A stretch of 64,000 nt of DNA from positions 18,051,840 through 18,115,839 of the forward strand of contig CM054116.1 of the NCBI GenBank assembly GCA_028673005.1, given 5' to 3'. The stretch comes from Tanypteryx hageni. Lineage: Eukaryota; Arthropoda; Insecta; Odonata; Petaluridae. Position 1 is the first letter of the stretch. The number at the start of each line of letters is the position of its first letter. The notes beneath the pieces were generated by a model. That model searched no databases, was not told where the DNA came from, and saw only the letters and a list, made by a program, of their open reading frames with translations. Positions 49,794 to 61,183 of this stretch are shown here, piece after piece. Both the position numbers and the translations under genes were made by a program.

Positions 49794-50286
49794 AGGTAAC
49801 ATTCATGGAACAGTATTGGGAAGAAAAGATTTCGGATTTCATGAAAAATGGAATTTCCATCACTGCGTGGGAGCACTGTATGGAAAACATATTGTGCTTC
49901 AAGCACCGTCAAACTCGGGAAGCATATATTTCAACTGTAAGCAAACATTCACCATTGTGTTTCTAGGCTTGGTGGATGCATTTTACAATTTACTTTCGTC
50001 GATGTAGGGTGCCAAGGTAGAATTTCAGATAGTGGAGTTTTCAGGAATTCAAAATTCTTTAAATGTCTCCAAAACAACTCACTGCAGCTTCCAAGAGAAA
50101 AACATTACCTGTGAGAGGAAAATTGTACTGTACATTTTAGTTGTGGATGAAGCATTTCCACTGTTGACAAATATTATAAAGCCGCATCATGGAATTTACG
50201 AAAAAGCATCTCTTGAAGGGATATTTAACTACAGGTTTTCGCGAGCACGGAATGTAGTGGAGAATGCTATAAAAATCGAAAATTAA
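49794..50286 (+). pseudogene. PIF/Harbinger transposase fragment, unit C
   Basis: Carries an additional one-base loss in a T run near 49989. The first frame ends at 50007, just before FVDVG. Further substitutions lie at about 50079 and 50129. Confidence 0.85.
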
Positions 50287-50441
50287 AAATTGTAAATTTT
50301 TAGGGGTGGTTTTAACTCCATTTGTACATAAAGTTTAGTAATTGTTATCCTGGAAACTATAAATTGTAGGTATGAGTTTTTTCCAACATTTTGTAGCAAA
50401 TTATATATAGAAAAAAGTAAATTTTGAAAATGTTCAACATT

Positions 50442-50586
50442 GCGACCGCTAAAAATTCGAAATTATTTAAGCATATTTTAAAGGTTAATGTATTTTTGAA
50501 TGTGTTATGAAACTGAAATTATTTTAAAAGGTAGATTTAAAAAAACGAAATAGGGATTATAGAAATTTTTATATTTTAATTTGTTT
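50442..50586. repeat. ~145-bp dispersed repeat, unit C copy 1
   Basis: Counterpart of 12111-12255. Confidence 0.65.
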
Positions 50587-50689
50587 GGCTTTTAAAATTT
50601 GAAAAGTTTAAACAAAGAGGTGAATGTTTAGGTACAACAAGGCAAGGCAAGTTAGTTCTGTAATTTAAATATTTTAATTAATTTGTTCC

Positions 50690-50923
50690 CATAATTTCCA
50701 CGACAGCATGGTATTTTGAAGGACCACGTTTTGCTAAATAAGGGCAGTCATGACACTCCACAGACGTGACTAAATCTTCTTCTTCATCTACAACTACACT
50801 CACTTCATAACCTCTTTAACTTATTCTGTGTTCAGGGCAAATCTTGCCTTTAGCAATACAAATTTTTCCTTCTTGCTTCAGTTTAACAAATCCAAGAGAA
50901 TTACTGACATAGTCTTTCCTCAT
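50690..50923 (-). pseudogene. Cys-rich coding relic, unit C
   Basis: Same sequence with the same internal stop. Confidence 0.35.
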
Positions 50924-51114
50924 TGACCTCAAAGGTAGAAAAAAGCCATAAAAGCAACAATGAAATTTGCGTCAAATACAAAAGAGACACGCAGTTATGA
51001 CACACACTTCCACAGTTTTTCTTTTCACAAGTATAGGTAATAACTAAGACAGATAGACACTTAAAACAACAAACTTCATCACAATTCCTATAGACAAGAC
51101 AGACGGAAACAGAT

Positions 51115-51200
51115 GAGCTGGAGATTCGAAATTTTTTTCTTAGGTAGGATTTTGTGCAAAACCGACTAGAACAAACGAAAATCTTAAAAGAGTGCGACAA
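51115..51200. repeat. Dispersed repeat truncated by the junction, unit C
   Basis: Counterpart of 12783-12869. It ends at the breakpoint, so the NotI-bearing repeat is lost. Confidence 0.7.
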
Positions 51201-51456
51201 TTTCATTTTTATGTTAATAATGTGGGAAAAAATTTTAATCAAAATAAACAATATCAACAACCAACTACAAAACAAGATGCAAGACATTGTTCGTTCTTCG
51301 GAATTATTTAAGGGGTTACTACACAGCTTCAAACAATTCAGAAGTGAGGGATTCAAAGATATAATATCCAAATGTGTGAAAAAATGAGAAGAACTTGAAA
51401 TATATCCGGCTCCTCAAAATAAGAGAAAAAGAAAAAAGAAAATGTTGCCTGGAGAA
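51201..51456 (+). repeat. 256-bp direct duplicate of 48980-49235 at the rearrangement junction
   Basis: The sequence of 48980-49235 (part of the ZMYM1-like hAT pseudogene) is repeated here in the same orientation with one visible substitution. The left joint shares AAT with the source and the right joint shares AA with the inverted arm. A short templated insert between two breakpoints with 2-3 bp of microhomology is typical of template-switching repair. Confidence 0.9.
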
Positions 51457-51851
51457 ATGAGGTTTTCAAGATTCAGAAAAAGGCCTGCTCAATGTGCAAT
51501 GCACCTTTCAGAGCACACTGCCGGCCCCTTTTTAAAAAGTTAGGACTCTTGACTGTTCCTTCTATTTATATTTATAATGCGGTGCTGTATGTGAGGCAAA
51601 ACATATCTGACTACAAGAAAAATAGCAATTTCCATGATTATAACACAAGAAGAATTAATGATCTCCATGTTATGCAACAAAACTTGAAAATTTGCTCCCA
51701 AGGACCAAAAGCAAGATGTATTAAATTCTATAATGCTTTGCCAGTTGCAATCAAAGGAGCAAGCACATTTCAGTCATTTAAGAAGCATGTTCATGATCTC
51801 CTGATCACAAAATGTTTTTATAATATTAGTGATTTAATGTCTGTTATTTGA
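51457..51851 (+). pseudogene. Jockey-type LINE RT fragment cut by the inversion junction
   Basis: The last ~130 codons of the same LINE frame, now on the plus strand. The junction at 51457 removed the N-terminal part. Two substitutions distinguish it: a Trp to Cys change just before SMCNAPF, and MSDY to ISDY. It keeps the unit A-type GCGGTGCTG variant near 51580. Confidence 0.88.
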
Positions 51852-53010
51852 GGTACTTTTGTAATTATTGTTTTCTTTTTAAGATATTTTGACGTGTCTT
51901 ACGCATTATTTTGTAATGTCTTTCTGGACAAATTAGCTTATTATTATGATTATTATGCCATGCATTTTATTTCCTCGATTTTTAACCAAGATATTTTTCC
52001 AAAATGCCTGGAATAATATAATAAGCTCGATATTTATCAGGTATTTTAAAAAGTCTTGGCCAGTTATCAGTAGTAGACCGAATTCATGTAAATATTCTAT
52101 GTAAATAGACATCAGATGGAGTTTGTTCTCATAGAAAAGGTGATGTAAGAGAAATAACTGAACTGCATATATTTTTCATTAAATGCATTCTGCTAGATTG
52201 TCTTGTAATCCATGACATGCTCAAATCACATTTTACCGTAACTGCATTTTTTTGGGTTCCTTTTACATTATGCAATCCTAAAAGAATATACTTTTATTAC
52301 TCTGTATAAAAGCAAAGAACACAATCTTGTGATGGAAATGTGTCGCTAAATAACTGTTGGAGTTGTTCATTTGTGCTTTCAGAAAGCTGTCAGTGATATT
52401 TTATCCACACAAAGGTGAGAAATGCTTCGATGTAACCAACTCGTATTGCGTCTAGTGACAGGTTTAATTATGGCATTGTGTGATGTCTGGGAGATTTATT
52501 TTGAGCATGAACTGTTTACGTTTATTTCCATAAAATTCACTCTTTTTCTAGGTGAAAAATGGCTGAGCATGATTTTGCTAAATTAGTGAAAATTACTAAT
52601 TATAAATTAAATAACTTGAGAATGGACAACGGCTCATAATTGAACCATTCTGTGAGATTTAGGAGCTAGACTCCAAAATAGGTTTTCAAGTTGTCTCCAT
52701 GTAAAATAATGGCAATGGATGCCAACTTTTCATGATTACGTACGTTAAAAAAGTACTAAAAAGTAATTCTTAGAAGTCACTTCTTAAATATTTGCTTTTT
52801 GTGGTAATTGATTCATCAAACTCTGCTTCAGATAGATTATTCAATGAGTTGTCGTAAATAACAACATTGAAATCTCAGAAGTGCAGACATTACACAAATT
52901 CCAGCTTTTCCAGATTTTTAGCTCTAAAAATGGGTGCGGGCATTACACAAGTAAATATGTTACTTAATTTATCATTCATTTTATAATAAACCATAATTAT
53001 AATAGTTAAG

Positions 53011-53126
53011 ATGCCACCTAAGAAGAAGTTGGGCTGGGAGGATAAAAAAAGAAAAGGTTCTAGCAGAGCAAAGCAACAACCTAAGATATGGAACAAGTGG
53101 CTTAAGAAAGAAGACAGCATAGTTGC

Positions 53127-53128
<2 letters not shown>
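53011..53128 (+). pseudogene. Short basic N-terminal relic, inverted arm
   Basis: Same frame on the plus strand, also ending in the (AT)n tract. Confidence 0.25.
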
Positions 53129-53215
<87 letters not shown>

Positions 53216-53239
53216 GATGTATATGTATATATATATATG
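53129..53239. repeat. (AT)n microsatellite, inverted arm
   Basis: About 111 bp, the longest of the four alleles. Confidence 0.95.
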
Positions 53240-53352
53240 CAATTAGTTGGTGCTTGCATTCTGCAAGCATTTCATCTGACCCTGATAAAAATTAATATTT
53301 CAGAGAGATATAGCATTATTAGAAATATTTTTTAATTCAAAATATTTTGTTG

Positions 53353-53466
53353 TTTAAAAAATTGCGAATTTTTAGCGTCCCCATTTTTACACTGCAAGAT
53401 TTTCGTTTTTTCTAGTAGGTTTTGCACAAAATCCTACCTAAGAAAAAAATTTCGAATCTCCAGCTC
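53353..53466. repeat. Dispersed repeat, inverted arm
   Basis: Reverse-complement counterpart of 6751-6864. Confidence 0.7.
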
Positions 53467-53640
53467 ACCTGGAAATGCCTAAACATTAGTAATCTCCTAT
53501 ATGTTATATCCTCCTCCTCCTCTGTAAGAAAAGTCGATATATAATGCCTAGTAGAAGGTGCTTGCATACTGCATGCATTTCATCTCACTTTGAAAAATCA
53601 TTCATTTTTCAGACAGATATTTCATCATGAGAAATATTTC

Positions 53641-53885
53641 TTGTCTTGTTTTTTACCACTTGTTGTGTGTTAAACCCTGGTTAGACCCAGTCGACCAAGG
53701 GGACCAACTGCTTAACATCCCTTCCCAAGGACAGAGCGCTGACTTGTGCAGTCTCCTCAAAGCACACAAACATGGGACGGGACAATCACAGGTTGAAAAA
53801 TCTGACCTCCACAGGATTCGAACCTGTGACCACTTCATGGAAGACCAATGCTCTAACCACTCTACCACCGCCACCCCAGATAAAC
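53641..53885 (-). mobile_element. tRNA-derived SINE, full-length head and body, inverted arm
   Basis: The minus strand shows a tRNA-like head: an A-box region with GGTAGAGTGGTTAGAGC (complement at 53850-53868), an anticodon-like TCTTCCATG resembling tRNA-Gly(TCC), and a perfect B box GGTTCGAATCC (complement at 53814-53824). The body then contains GTTGGTCCCCTTGGTCGAC and ends in an A-rich tail at 53641. The acceptor ends do not pair, so it is not a functional tRNA gene. The last ~66 bp of this same SINE are all that remain in units A, B and C. Confidence 0.75.
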
Positions 53886-56351
53886 GTGTGGGCAAAGAAA
53901 TGATAATTAAGATTTATTGCAAAACATTACACAAATTTTAAATGCCCAAAAATATTTTTACTTTATTGAACATTCAAATATGTGAATTTTAGATTTATTC
54001 TTTTCTTTTTAGTCCATACAAAATGTGACTTCATTAAAATAAATTTTATTTTTCTGTTTTTAGGCCCAGATTAAAGACTTATGTAGCTTTCGCTGATAAT
54101 GTGCTCAAAGATCTTCAAATATTCATCAATCTTGATCTCTATATCAGACTTTATTCACATACCTAATTATTTATTTAGTGTGCAAAATAATTATCTTTAT
54201 TTCTGTTTATTGTCAACAATAGAAGTGTTTTCTTTCATTGTAATTTGTTGATTGGCACTTCCAAGGAAGCATAAATGTTTCTATTTATTTGAGAAAATCT
54301 ATAGGAAATAATTGCTGCAATTGATTCTGAATATAGTTGTGGTTACATGACAATATTTGCCGTAAGTATTCATGCTTTTCTTATATCGTGTATCATTATG
54401 TGTTATTTTATTGAAATTTGTAATTGTGGCATCCGTTTGGCTGACTCAGTATAAATATGCTAATATGGTTTTGTATGTATGTGTACATTATAAATATTAA
54501 ATTTGGTTAAAATTTATGTGGAAAATTCAACACAAATACTTGTAAAAAAGAAATTTATTTATTACTTGTATTGTGGAAGCCCTGGTTTTGATATCTATGC
54601 TAAACATGTTGATTTTGATTTTTTAATTTGCACACCACCACCAATTCCTTCCCAATTTATAATTACCTAATTTTGAAAATTTTCTAAGTTGATTCAGTCG
54701 AAATATGTCATTTTGGTCATGTATTTATGTGAAAATTCTGTGACAAATTTGGTTGAAATCGGTTAAGCCAATTCTTCCCTGATATGTGTGCACAGATGGA
54801 CGAAAATCACTAAAAATGCTGAATTCGTAACTCATTAACATTATGAATAAGTAAAAATATATGTTGAAATATCATGCCAATAAACATTGATTTATGACCT
54901 TGAATATTGAACTGTGGATGTAACATAAGGTCAAGAAATTGTAAAACTTCTATGAAGACTGACTTCTTTCAGAATATCACTATGATTGAAGAAGTCTTCC
55001 AAACAGAATCAGCATTCCAGTGAATGATTCTGAACACAGATTAAGAATGATGCCATGGGAAACCAAGTGTGAGAGATAGAAAGCCCGGCCTTTTCTGAAG
55101 TATTCATTGTCTTGAGCACAATATGGAAATTTATTCGAAGTTTGTTTTATGTCCCAAAATTATGAGTAAACTAGATGAAAGTACCTGGCAATGCCCAGGC
55201 TATGCCAGACGTGCAAATAAAATTATGTCATATGGTAACACAATCATTTCCACATTTGCACATTTTTTCATGTTCATAAAAACAATTCTTTCCCCTATAC
55301 TGCATATGGAGAAAGTAAAAATCCTATCACATACAGACAGACCAACAGACATGATTGTGAAAACAGTCAAAACATGTTCAAAGGGCCTTAAAAGGTGTAT
55401 TTACATTGAAACCTCGAAAGCGAATTCTTTCATGAAAACAATACATTCTCCATATGGAGAAAGTAAAAATTAATTCTGAGATATCTCTGATACCTATAAA
55501 TTGGGCCAGGAGGGTCCATGGAGGTCCGGAGGGAACGAGAGCATATATGAGAACAATACGATTTTGAGTTCAACAATGCAATCAGATGGCAAGGTGACTT
55601 AAAAATGCTAAATTTTGTCAAAATATGATATTAAAACATTAAATTCAAGAGATTTTGATTTGAAGGTGATAAAGATGAAAAGAATAAGAAACTATTGTCA
55701 TTTATCTTTAATGCAGTCCTAGTCCGGAGATCGAAGGTCAAATATGTGAATTTTAATAAGTAAAAGAAAATAAGCTTGCAGGTTGAAATATCCATTTTTC
55801 CATGTTACCTTATGGGGAATGGAAATCATTCTCAGGGATCGAACCAGGCCTATTTTGGAATTATGTTTTTCTAAATGACTTTTACTTTAAGAAAAACAGT
55901 TCCACTTTTCCGCCCACCGATGACAACTATGAAATCAGTTTTATATATTAGATTCAATTAAGGGCAGCAATATTGCCAAAGCACAACAGCATTCTTCCAT
56001 TTGCTAATTAAATTCACCCTTTTGGCACACAACTCAACTTTAGTCATAGACACATTTTTAACCATTCGCCATATAAAGCGATTTTGCTCTGTGACTAAAC
56101 ATACCCAATGCTAGGCCATGGAATCAAGGATGGGGAAGTTTGTCACTTCATATACTAATCATTTTTTGATGACTATGGCACAAAGTGGCTTCACATGGTG
56201 CACTAGAAAAAGGTAGAAGTTGTTGCAAGCCAATCCAGTGCAATTAACATTGGCTATTTTATAGCGGGAAAAATCCGTATACTTATCTCATATTTCGCTC
56301 TTACTTATTCATTACTCATTCACAAGGATGTAATTCAAATAAGTTAGATAT
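53886..56351. other. DNA found only in the inverted arm, no gene recognised
   Basis: This is most of the 3.6 kb missing from units A, B and C. Phrases such as TTTGGTTGAAATCGGTTAAG (near 54750), TACCTGGCAATGCCCAGGC (near 55183) and a CAGACAGACCAACAGAC stretch (near 55340) resemble interspersed-repeat sequence common in arthropod genomes. A 116-codon frame at 55123-55473 lies in this repeat-like DNA and does not look like a protein gene. Confidence 0.5.
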
Positions 56352-57590
56352 TTATTTGACACATGAAAATCGTCTGCATAACGAATAAACTATCAAGTCA
56401 CACATCGGAATATTTGCTACTTTAGCCCTCCTATATGAACTTTCCCGAAATTTTTTAATAATTGCCTTAATAGTACCAACTGTGTTACAGATTTCACTCA
56501 AGCCATTAAAATCATGCACTTCATGGTTAAGACGATGGGAAGAACAATGAACAAACATTGCTTTCGGGTGTAAAGATATAATTTTTGGTTGCACACCCCC
56601 TAGCTTTCCAGCCATTGCAAAATATCCATCATATCTCTGACCAACTAAAATTTACATTTGCAATTTAAATTAATTAATATCTCTCTGATAGTTCCTTCTG
56701 CACTGCGATCTGTTATCGGAATAAACCCAAGAAAAAATTATTCGCGAATACGAGTTTGTCCAGTGATTCACTTGGGAAATGTAACCCCTATTGATGATAA
56801 TTGTTCTATTCCCACAATATCAGTCATTTCTTCAGTCAAAATGGAAACCCCTTCGAAAGCATTTCCTGCAGCAACTAAATCATCTCTCAAAATACACCCA
56901 CAAATTTCTATTATTTATTTCGAGTTCTCATAGATGTGTATTTAGCGTTTGCATTGCAAGTTATTAAATGTTTTTGTTTCATCACCTGCCTCAATCCGAA
57001 AGATTGAAGATTTCCTTAATTGTTAGTTTTACCTCGTAATGCAATATCAAAACAATACTTATTGAATACAGTATTGCTCTATTTTCCTCTTTTGCATCGG
57101 CAACTAATTTGTTTAGCAGCATTTGTTTCGAAGCACTTTTCTCTTTCATTATTGAAATAGAGTGATCGACTTCTGTTTGTGAAGTTTTATGACAGTGGGT
57201 TTTGTTATGGGAACTTGCGGCTTCATGAAATTTTTTGAATTAATGAAAGAATATCGAAATTCCCTATTCGCCCTTGGAGGAAAAAGGATACATACTTGAC
57301 ATAGAGCAGCCTTTAAAAGTGTACAATAAGTTAACCAAGGAGTATGCTGAGTAAGCAACGGTAGACGGAAAGCTCGAATATTTTCACTATCATGCTTAAA
57401 GTCATAAGTCGGTGAAGATGTCCAGCATTTGCTCAAGATTTCATATTTAAATTCACTAATCATACTTTGTGGCCTTTCATCTACCCTTACACAATCCAAT
57501 ATCAAAATGTTCACTAACTTCTGAAGCGACATCATAGATCTCAAGTTGATCATCCACTTCATCAATTCCTGGATCCAATTTCGTTTTTAT
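56352..57590 (-). pseudogene. hAT-type transposase pseudogene (TTF zinc finger plus DUF4371-like region), inverted arm
   Basis: This is the longer version of the fragment cut short in the tandem units. Frame 57565-57149 carries YDFKHDSENIRAF, TPWLTYC and the zinc-finger core ALCQVCILF (CxxC), absent from the tandem copies. Downstream are RDDLVAAGNAFEG and MTDIVGIEQL, and then in 56615-56352 MAGKLGGVQPKII, HPKAMFVHCSSHRLNHEV and IKKFRESSYRR. These match the DUF4371-like part of the RNase H fold in ZMYM1/hAT transposases. At least one frameshift and several stops break it, and the C-terminal catalytic and dimerisation regions are missing. It shows that the tandem units lost about 3.6 kb here. 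Confidence 0.75.
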
Positions 57591-59607
57591 TTAAATAATG
57601 CGTAATATATATAGAGTTTTATTGCTGTTATTGAGAAAATATTTATATACGAAATTCATTTTCATTACTTCCATTGGCTACAAAACGTAACATGGAGCTC
57701 GTAAAAATATACAAATAAGGATGTGCACTATGGCAAAGCAATCAAAATTCAATACAACACAAAACATAAATGGTATATTTTTAATTCATTTGTTTATTAA
57801 ACCAAATAAGAAAAACGCCTTAAAATTAACCTACCTTCTTATTGAAGTTTACTAGAGTTAATATTTTTCCAACAGAAAAATATTCAGTTAAATAGATTTA
57901 TGAGTAAAAACTCTATCAAGAAAATCTTTAAAATAGCGATTCCCTCTAAGATACCGCTTTTCTTATCCCTATAGACCTGATCCTACAGGATATTTATTTG
58001 TGTAAAATAACCGTGCACATTTTCAAAATTCAACTGAAGACAGGCCAACCTATTTAGAAAATATAATATGCTATCTGAAATTATCCGTGGTTGCTCGGGT
58101 TTTTAAGTCAAGATAGACAATTGTGAGGAAGATTTGAGAATAAAATCAAGTAATGAAACCAAATTAATTTAAATTGTAATGCTTGATGTTACGCAATATT
58201 TCATGTCTTCCCATATTTTGCCCAAATAAATAAATTTTCTCGCATCCTTTATCGGCGACTAACTTAGTTAGTAGTTAACTAACTTTGTATCTTTTTTCAA
58301 ATAATCATGATAAACAATCGATGGAATAACTTTTAAAAGATAGTTATTTCACTCGAATGGATTTCCAGTTGAAGAAACTGCATCATATTATGTGTTCATG
58401 AATATCAAAAAAATTTAAACCTTGGGCAGGAATTGCACGCTCTAGGGAAGCAACCGGTGGAAACACGTTTGAAGATATAGTCAAATTTAGCTTAACAATA
58501 CCCATCCCATGCAAAGGCTGATTCTGTGGGTTTAATTTGTCACGTGAATATTTTATAGTGAAACCTATGAAACAAAACGTGTTCCCGGACTTTGAAATCG
58601 ATTTGGCGATAAATGATTTGTTTGTATAACATGGAAAGTGTTGTTATAATAAAATAAGCAAAAATTGACTAAATTGATGCATACAAATGTTCAGTTGAAG
58701 AGAAGCAAAAAGGACATATAGGTATTTAAATGAGGAAGAAGTTGACGATTATATTTTGGTCGAAATTAAAAAATTGTTATAGAAGTTTTCTTATTGTACC
58801 TTCTTGGATATGTTTTAATTCCTTAATTTCATATGTAAATGAACAAACAAATTTCGCTGTCAATTATAGGGAACGAATACGTATATTCCTAACAAATAAA
58901 AGTATTGCAGGAGATGGAAATCGGCGATTTCATGGGAATCCGTTGATAGTAGCCGAGATCGTATTTAATTGAGAAGATATATTGGAAACACTAATTGACT
59001 AATTTTTCTCCGAATTAATTATTTGAGCGTAAACTATACTTAAAATGCAATTTGAAAATAACGATTCAAATATGACGCCATAAATTCCCATTAGAAGCAC
59101 TAATTCAATGCAGTCGTAATATATACGATATCAGTTCCCATTTAAAAGCATTGATCTTGTCAGTATGGTTTTAGCATTTGGCATTGTTGAAAAGAGGAAT
59201 AAAATCTTTTTTATGTTATAAAAATCAGTTATTTAAGCTATTTCGGCACGGATATTAATTCGGCTTTAAAAAATAAGCAACTCTACTATGTGATCTCAGG
59301 AAAGAACTGATATAAAAGTTGTCTCGCGTAATTTTTAATAAATAAACATTCATTTTGTATGTAATAATTGTATCTAGCTACGTATATCATATATGATTTA
59401 CGGCAAGGGAGAGTGGCCTCGGGATTCCCTAGAAGTAACAATGACCCCTCTAAAGAAGAAGCCAAAGAAGCCTTCTGTCACACACTTTGCGTATGCGCGA
59501 GCCCAAGGTCAGATTGTTCTACTATCAGCAAACACATGTTGTTCATTGCTCGATGCTGTCGGTCTTCAGTTGTTCGACCAACTACGTGAACACGCACATC
59601 TGCACTC

Positions 59608-59754
59608 ATGGAGTGGACAAAAGCAAATACAATCAAACTAATTGAATTTTATGAAAAATATTCAGTTTTATCGGATGATACCTCTAGCGAACATAAACAA
59701 GCAAATTATCGCATTGAAGCGCTAAGCGAAATCGGGTCATTAGTATTTAGCTAA
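59608..59754 (+). pseudogene. MADF-like fragment, inverted arm
   Basis: Same 48-codon form, reading on the plus strand because the arm is inverted. The ~250-bp block follows at about 59745-60000, so three of four copies carry it. Confidence 0.35.
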
Positions 59755-60189
59755 AATCGGTCGATTATCCGTAATTTCGAAATATTTGCTTTAATATTTG
59801 ATGAATGTAAAAACGTACTGGAATAAACGTTGTGGCAAATTTAATTTTGTACGAAGTTCGTTTAAAACATTTCCCCATATAATGCATCGTTTAAGAGATA
59901 TGTTTAAAACATATTTTTTTATCTTACCCCACCACTCCACCTACCGGCGACTATTGTAAACACATTACACTTACGTCTTATGAACGCTCCTTTTTATTTT
60001 TTTAACTGTTGGAGCTTTGTGGCTATAGCCAAAATTAGAAGGCGATGGTTTGAGTTTATTTCTTTTCTTTGTCAAGTCTTTAAATCCGTCTCGCAGTTCC
60101 TTGAAATATTTATTATCATTTAACCTATTTGGAATTTGTTAGAAATATTACTGGCATAGAGAAGGTCATGTGGTGGCCACATTAGATTT

Positions 60190-60836
60190 TTAAATGTGTA
60201 ACGGAAATTAATAATGGTAAATAACCCATTTCAATTTACACAATTTACCTTTGTTTGATAGCACATGTTCATGCCTTATGGAATTGCGAATGTTTTGTGT
60301 TTTTTATTAAATATGTAATGGATATCAATAATGGCCAATAACCCTTTTCAATGCACATATATATATTTTTCCTTTCTTATTGTATGCACATATATCTTAT
60401 GGAAGTGAGAATTCACAAGGAAAGTGGTTTTCAATGGTAAAGTCATAACTTGGGGTGGTTGGAACGGAAGGATGAGAAGAAAAAATCACGAGAAAACGCC
60501 GGGAATCGAACTCGAGCCTCCGACTAGCCGCTGAGGCGTGCAAATCGCACACCATGAAGCCCTCATTCAACACGTCCTAGGAGAGTACAGATCCTGAACG
60601 TAGAAGCGTACTGCAAGGCAGTCACTTAAGACATCAACAGAACTGAAATATTTCACAGCGAGTGAAAAACCGAAGTGAGAATAACGTTTGAATATTTATA
60701 AAAAATGTAATGGATATTAATAATGGTCAAGAATCCATTTTAATTTACATAATTTTCTTTTCTGCTTGGATGTACATATGTCTTATTGAAGTGAGAATAT
60801 TTGTATTTTTAAATGAATATGTAATGCATATTTTGA
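60190..60836. repeat. Minisatellite, long form with insertion, inverted arm
   Basis: Reverse-complement counterpart of 2652-3300, including the inserted tRNA-like element. The long form is therefore present in both the outermost direct unit and the inverted arm. Confidence 0.75.
60413..60671 (-). mobile_element. tRNA-like (SINE-type) insertion, 259 bp, inverted arm
   Basis: Same element at the same site in reverse orientation, again exactly 259 bp between 11-bp direct repeats (60402-60412 and 60672-60682). The B-box complement is at 60502-60513. Confidence 0.6.
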
Positions 60837-61169
60837 ATTTCATCAGCTACATAATATTTGTTTTTTCCTTAGTGAGTTTCGTTTTGTACGTTCATTATGT
60901 AGAGGTGTTCTTTTAATTGTAAAAATCGTTTAAGTGCTAATAAACGGATATATTAATTTCAGCTGTTTTTCTTATCTGCCATTAATCCTCTTTACTTGGT
61001 GTATTACTTTGTCTATTAAAGTTCAAATCTAGAATAATATTCCTTATGACATCAAATAATTTTACAATGCGACAAATAGGAAAATTTTCAATCCCGCGGA
61101 ATTAATTTAATGACGGCGCAATAATACTCTCTCTTTGTTTCTCGTGAATTGCATTGTTAGGGACGCTCG

Positions 61170-61183
61170 GTTGTCTAGGCAAC
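61170..61183. promoter_or_regulatory. RFX X-box-like palindrome, inverted arm
   Basis: GTTGTCTAGGCAAC on the plus strand, the exact reverse complement. The site is intact although its immediate flank (GGATACTGCC) has changed relative to the other copies. Confidence 0.4.

Larger units (their letters stand above)
38538..51200 (+). repeat. Macro-unit C, truncated
   Basis: Third direct copy. It follows unit B to the point equivalent to 12869 of unit A and then stops. From 49463 to its end it gains private differences: a TGT to TGA change at 49463, substitutions near 49520 and 49545, a one-base loss near 49990 that shortens the Harbinger reading frame, and others to about 50417. The missing third of the unit would have held the MITE, the SINE and the Tc1/IS630 pseudogene. 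Confidence 0.95.

Noticed and set aside
53814..53885. Functional tRNA-Gly gene
   Set aside because: A and B boxes and a TCC-like anticodon are present, but acceptor ends do not pair and a SINE body follows.
53627..53941. 104-codon plus-strand and 80-codon minus-strand frames over the SINE
   Set aside because: Translations of the tRNA-derived SINE.
55123..55473. 116-codon frame in the inverted-arm-specific DNA
   Set aside because: Composed of interspersed-repeat-like sequence with no family similarity.
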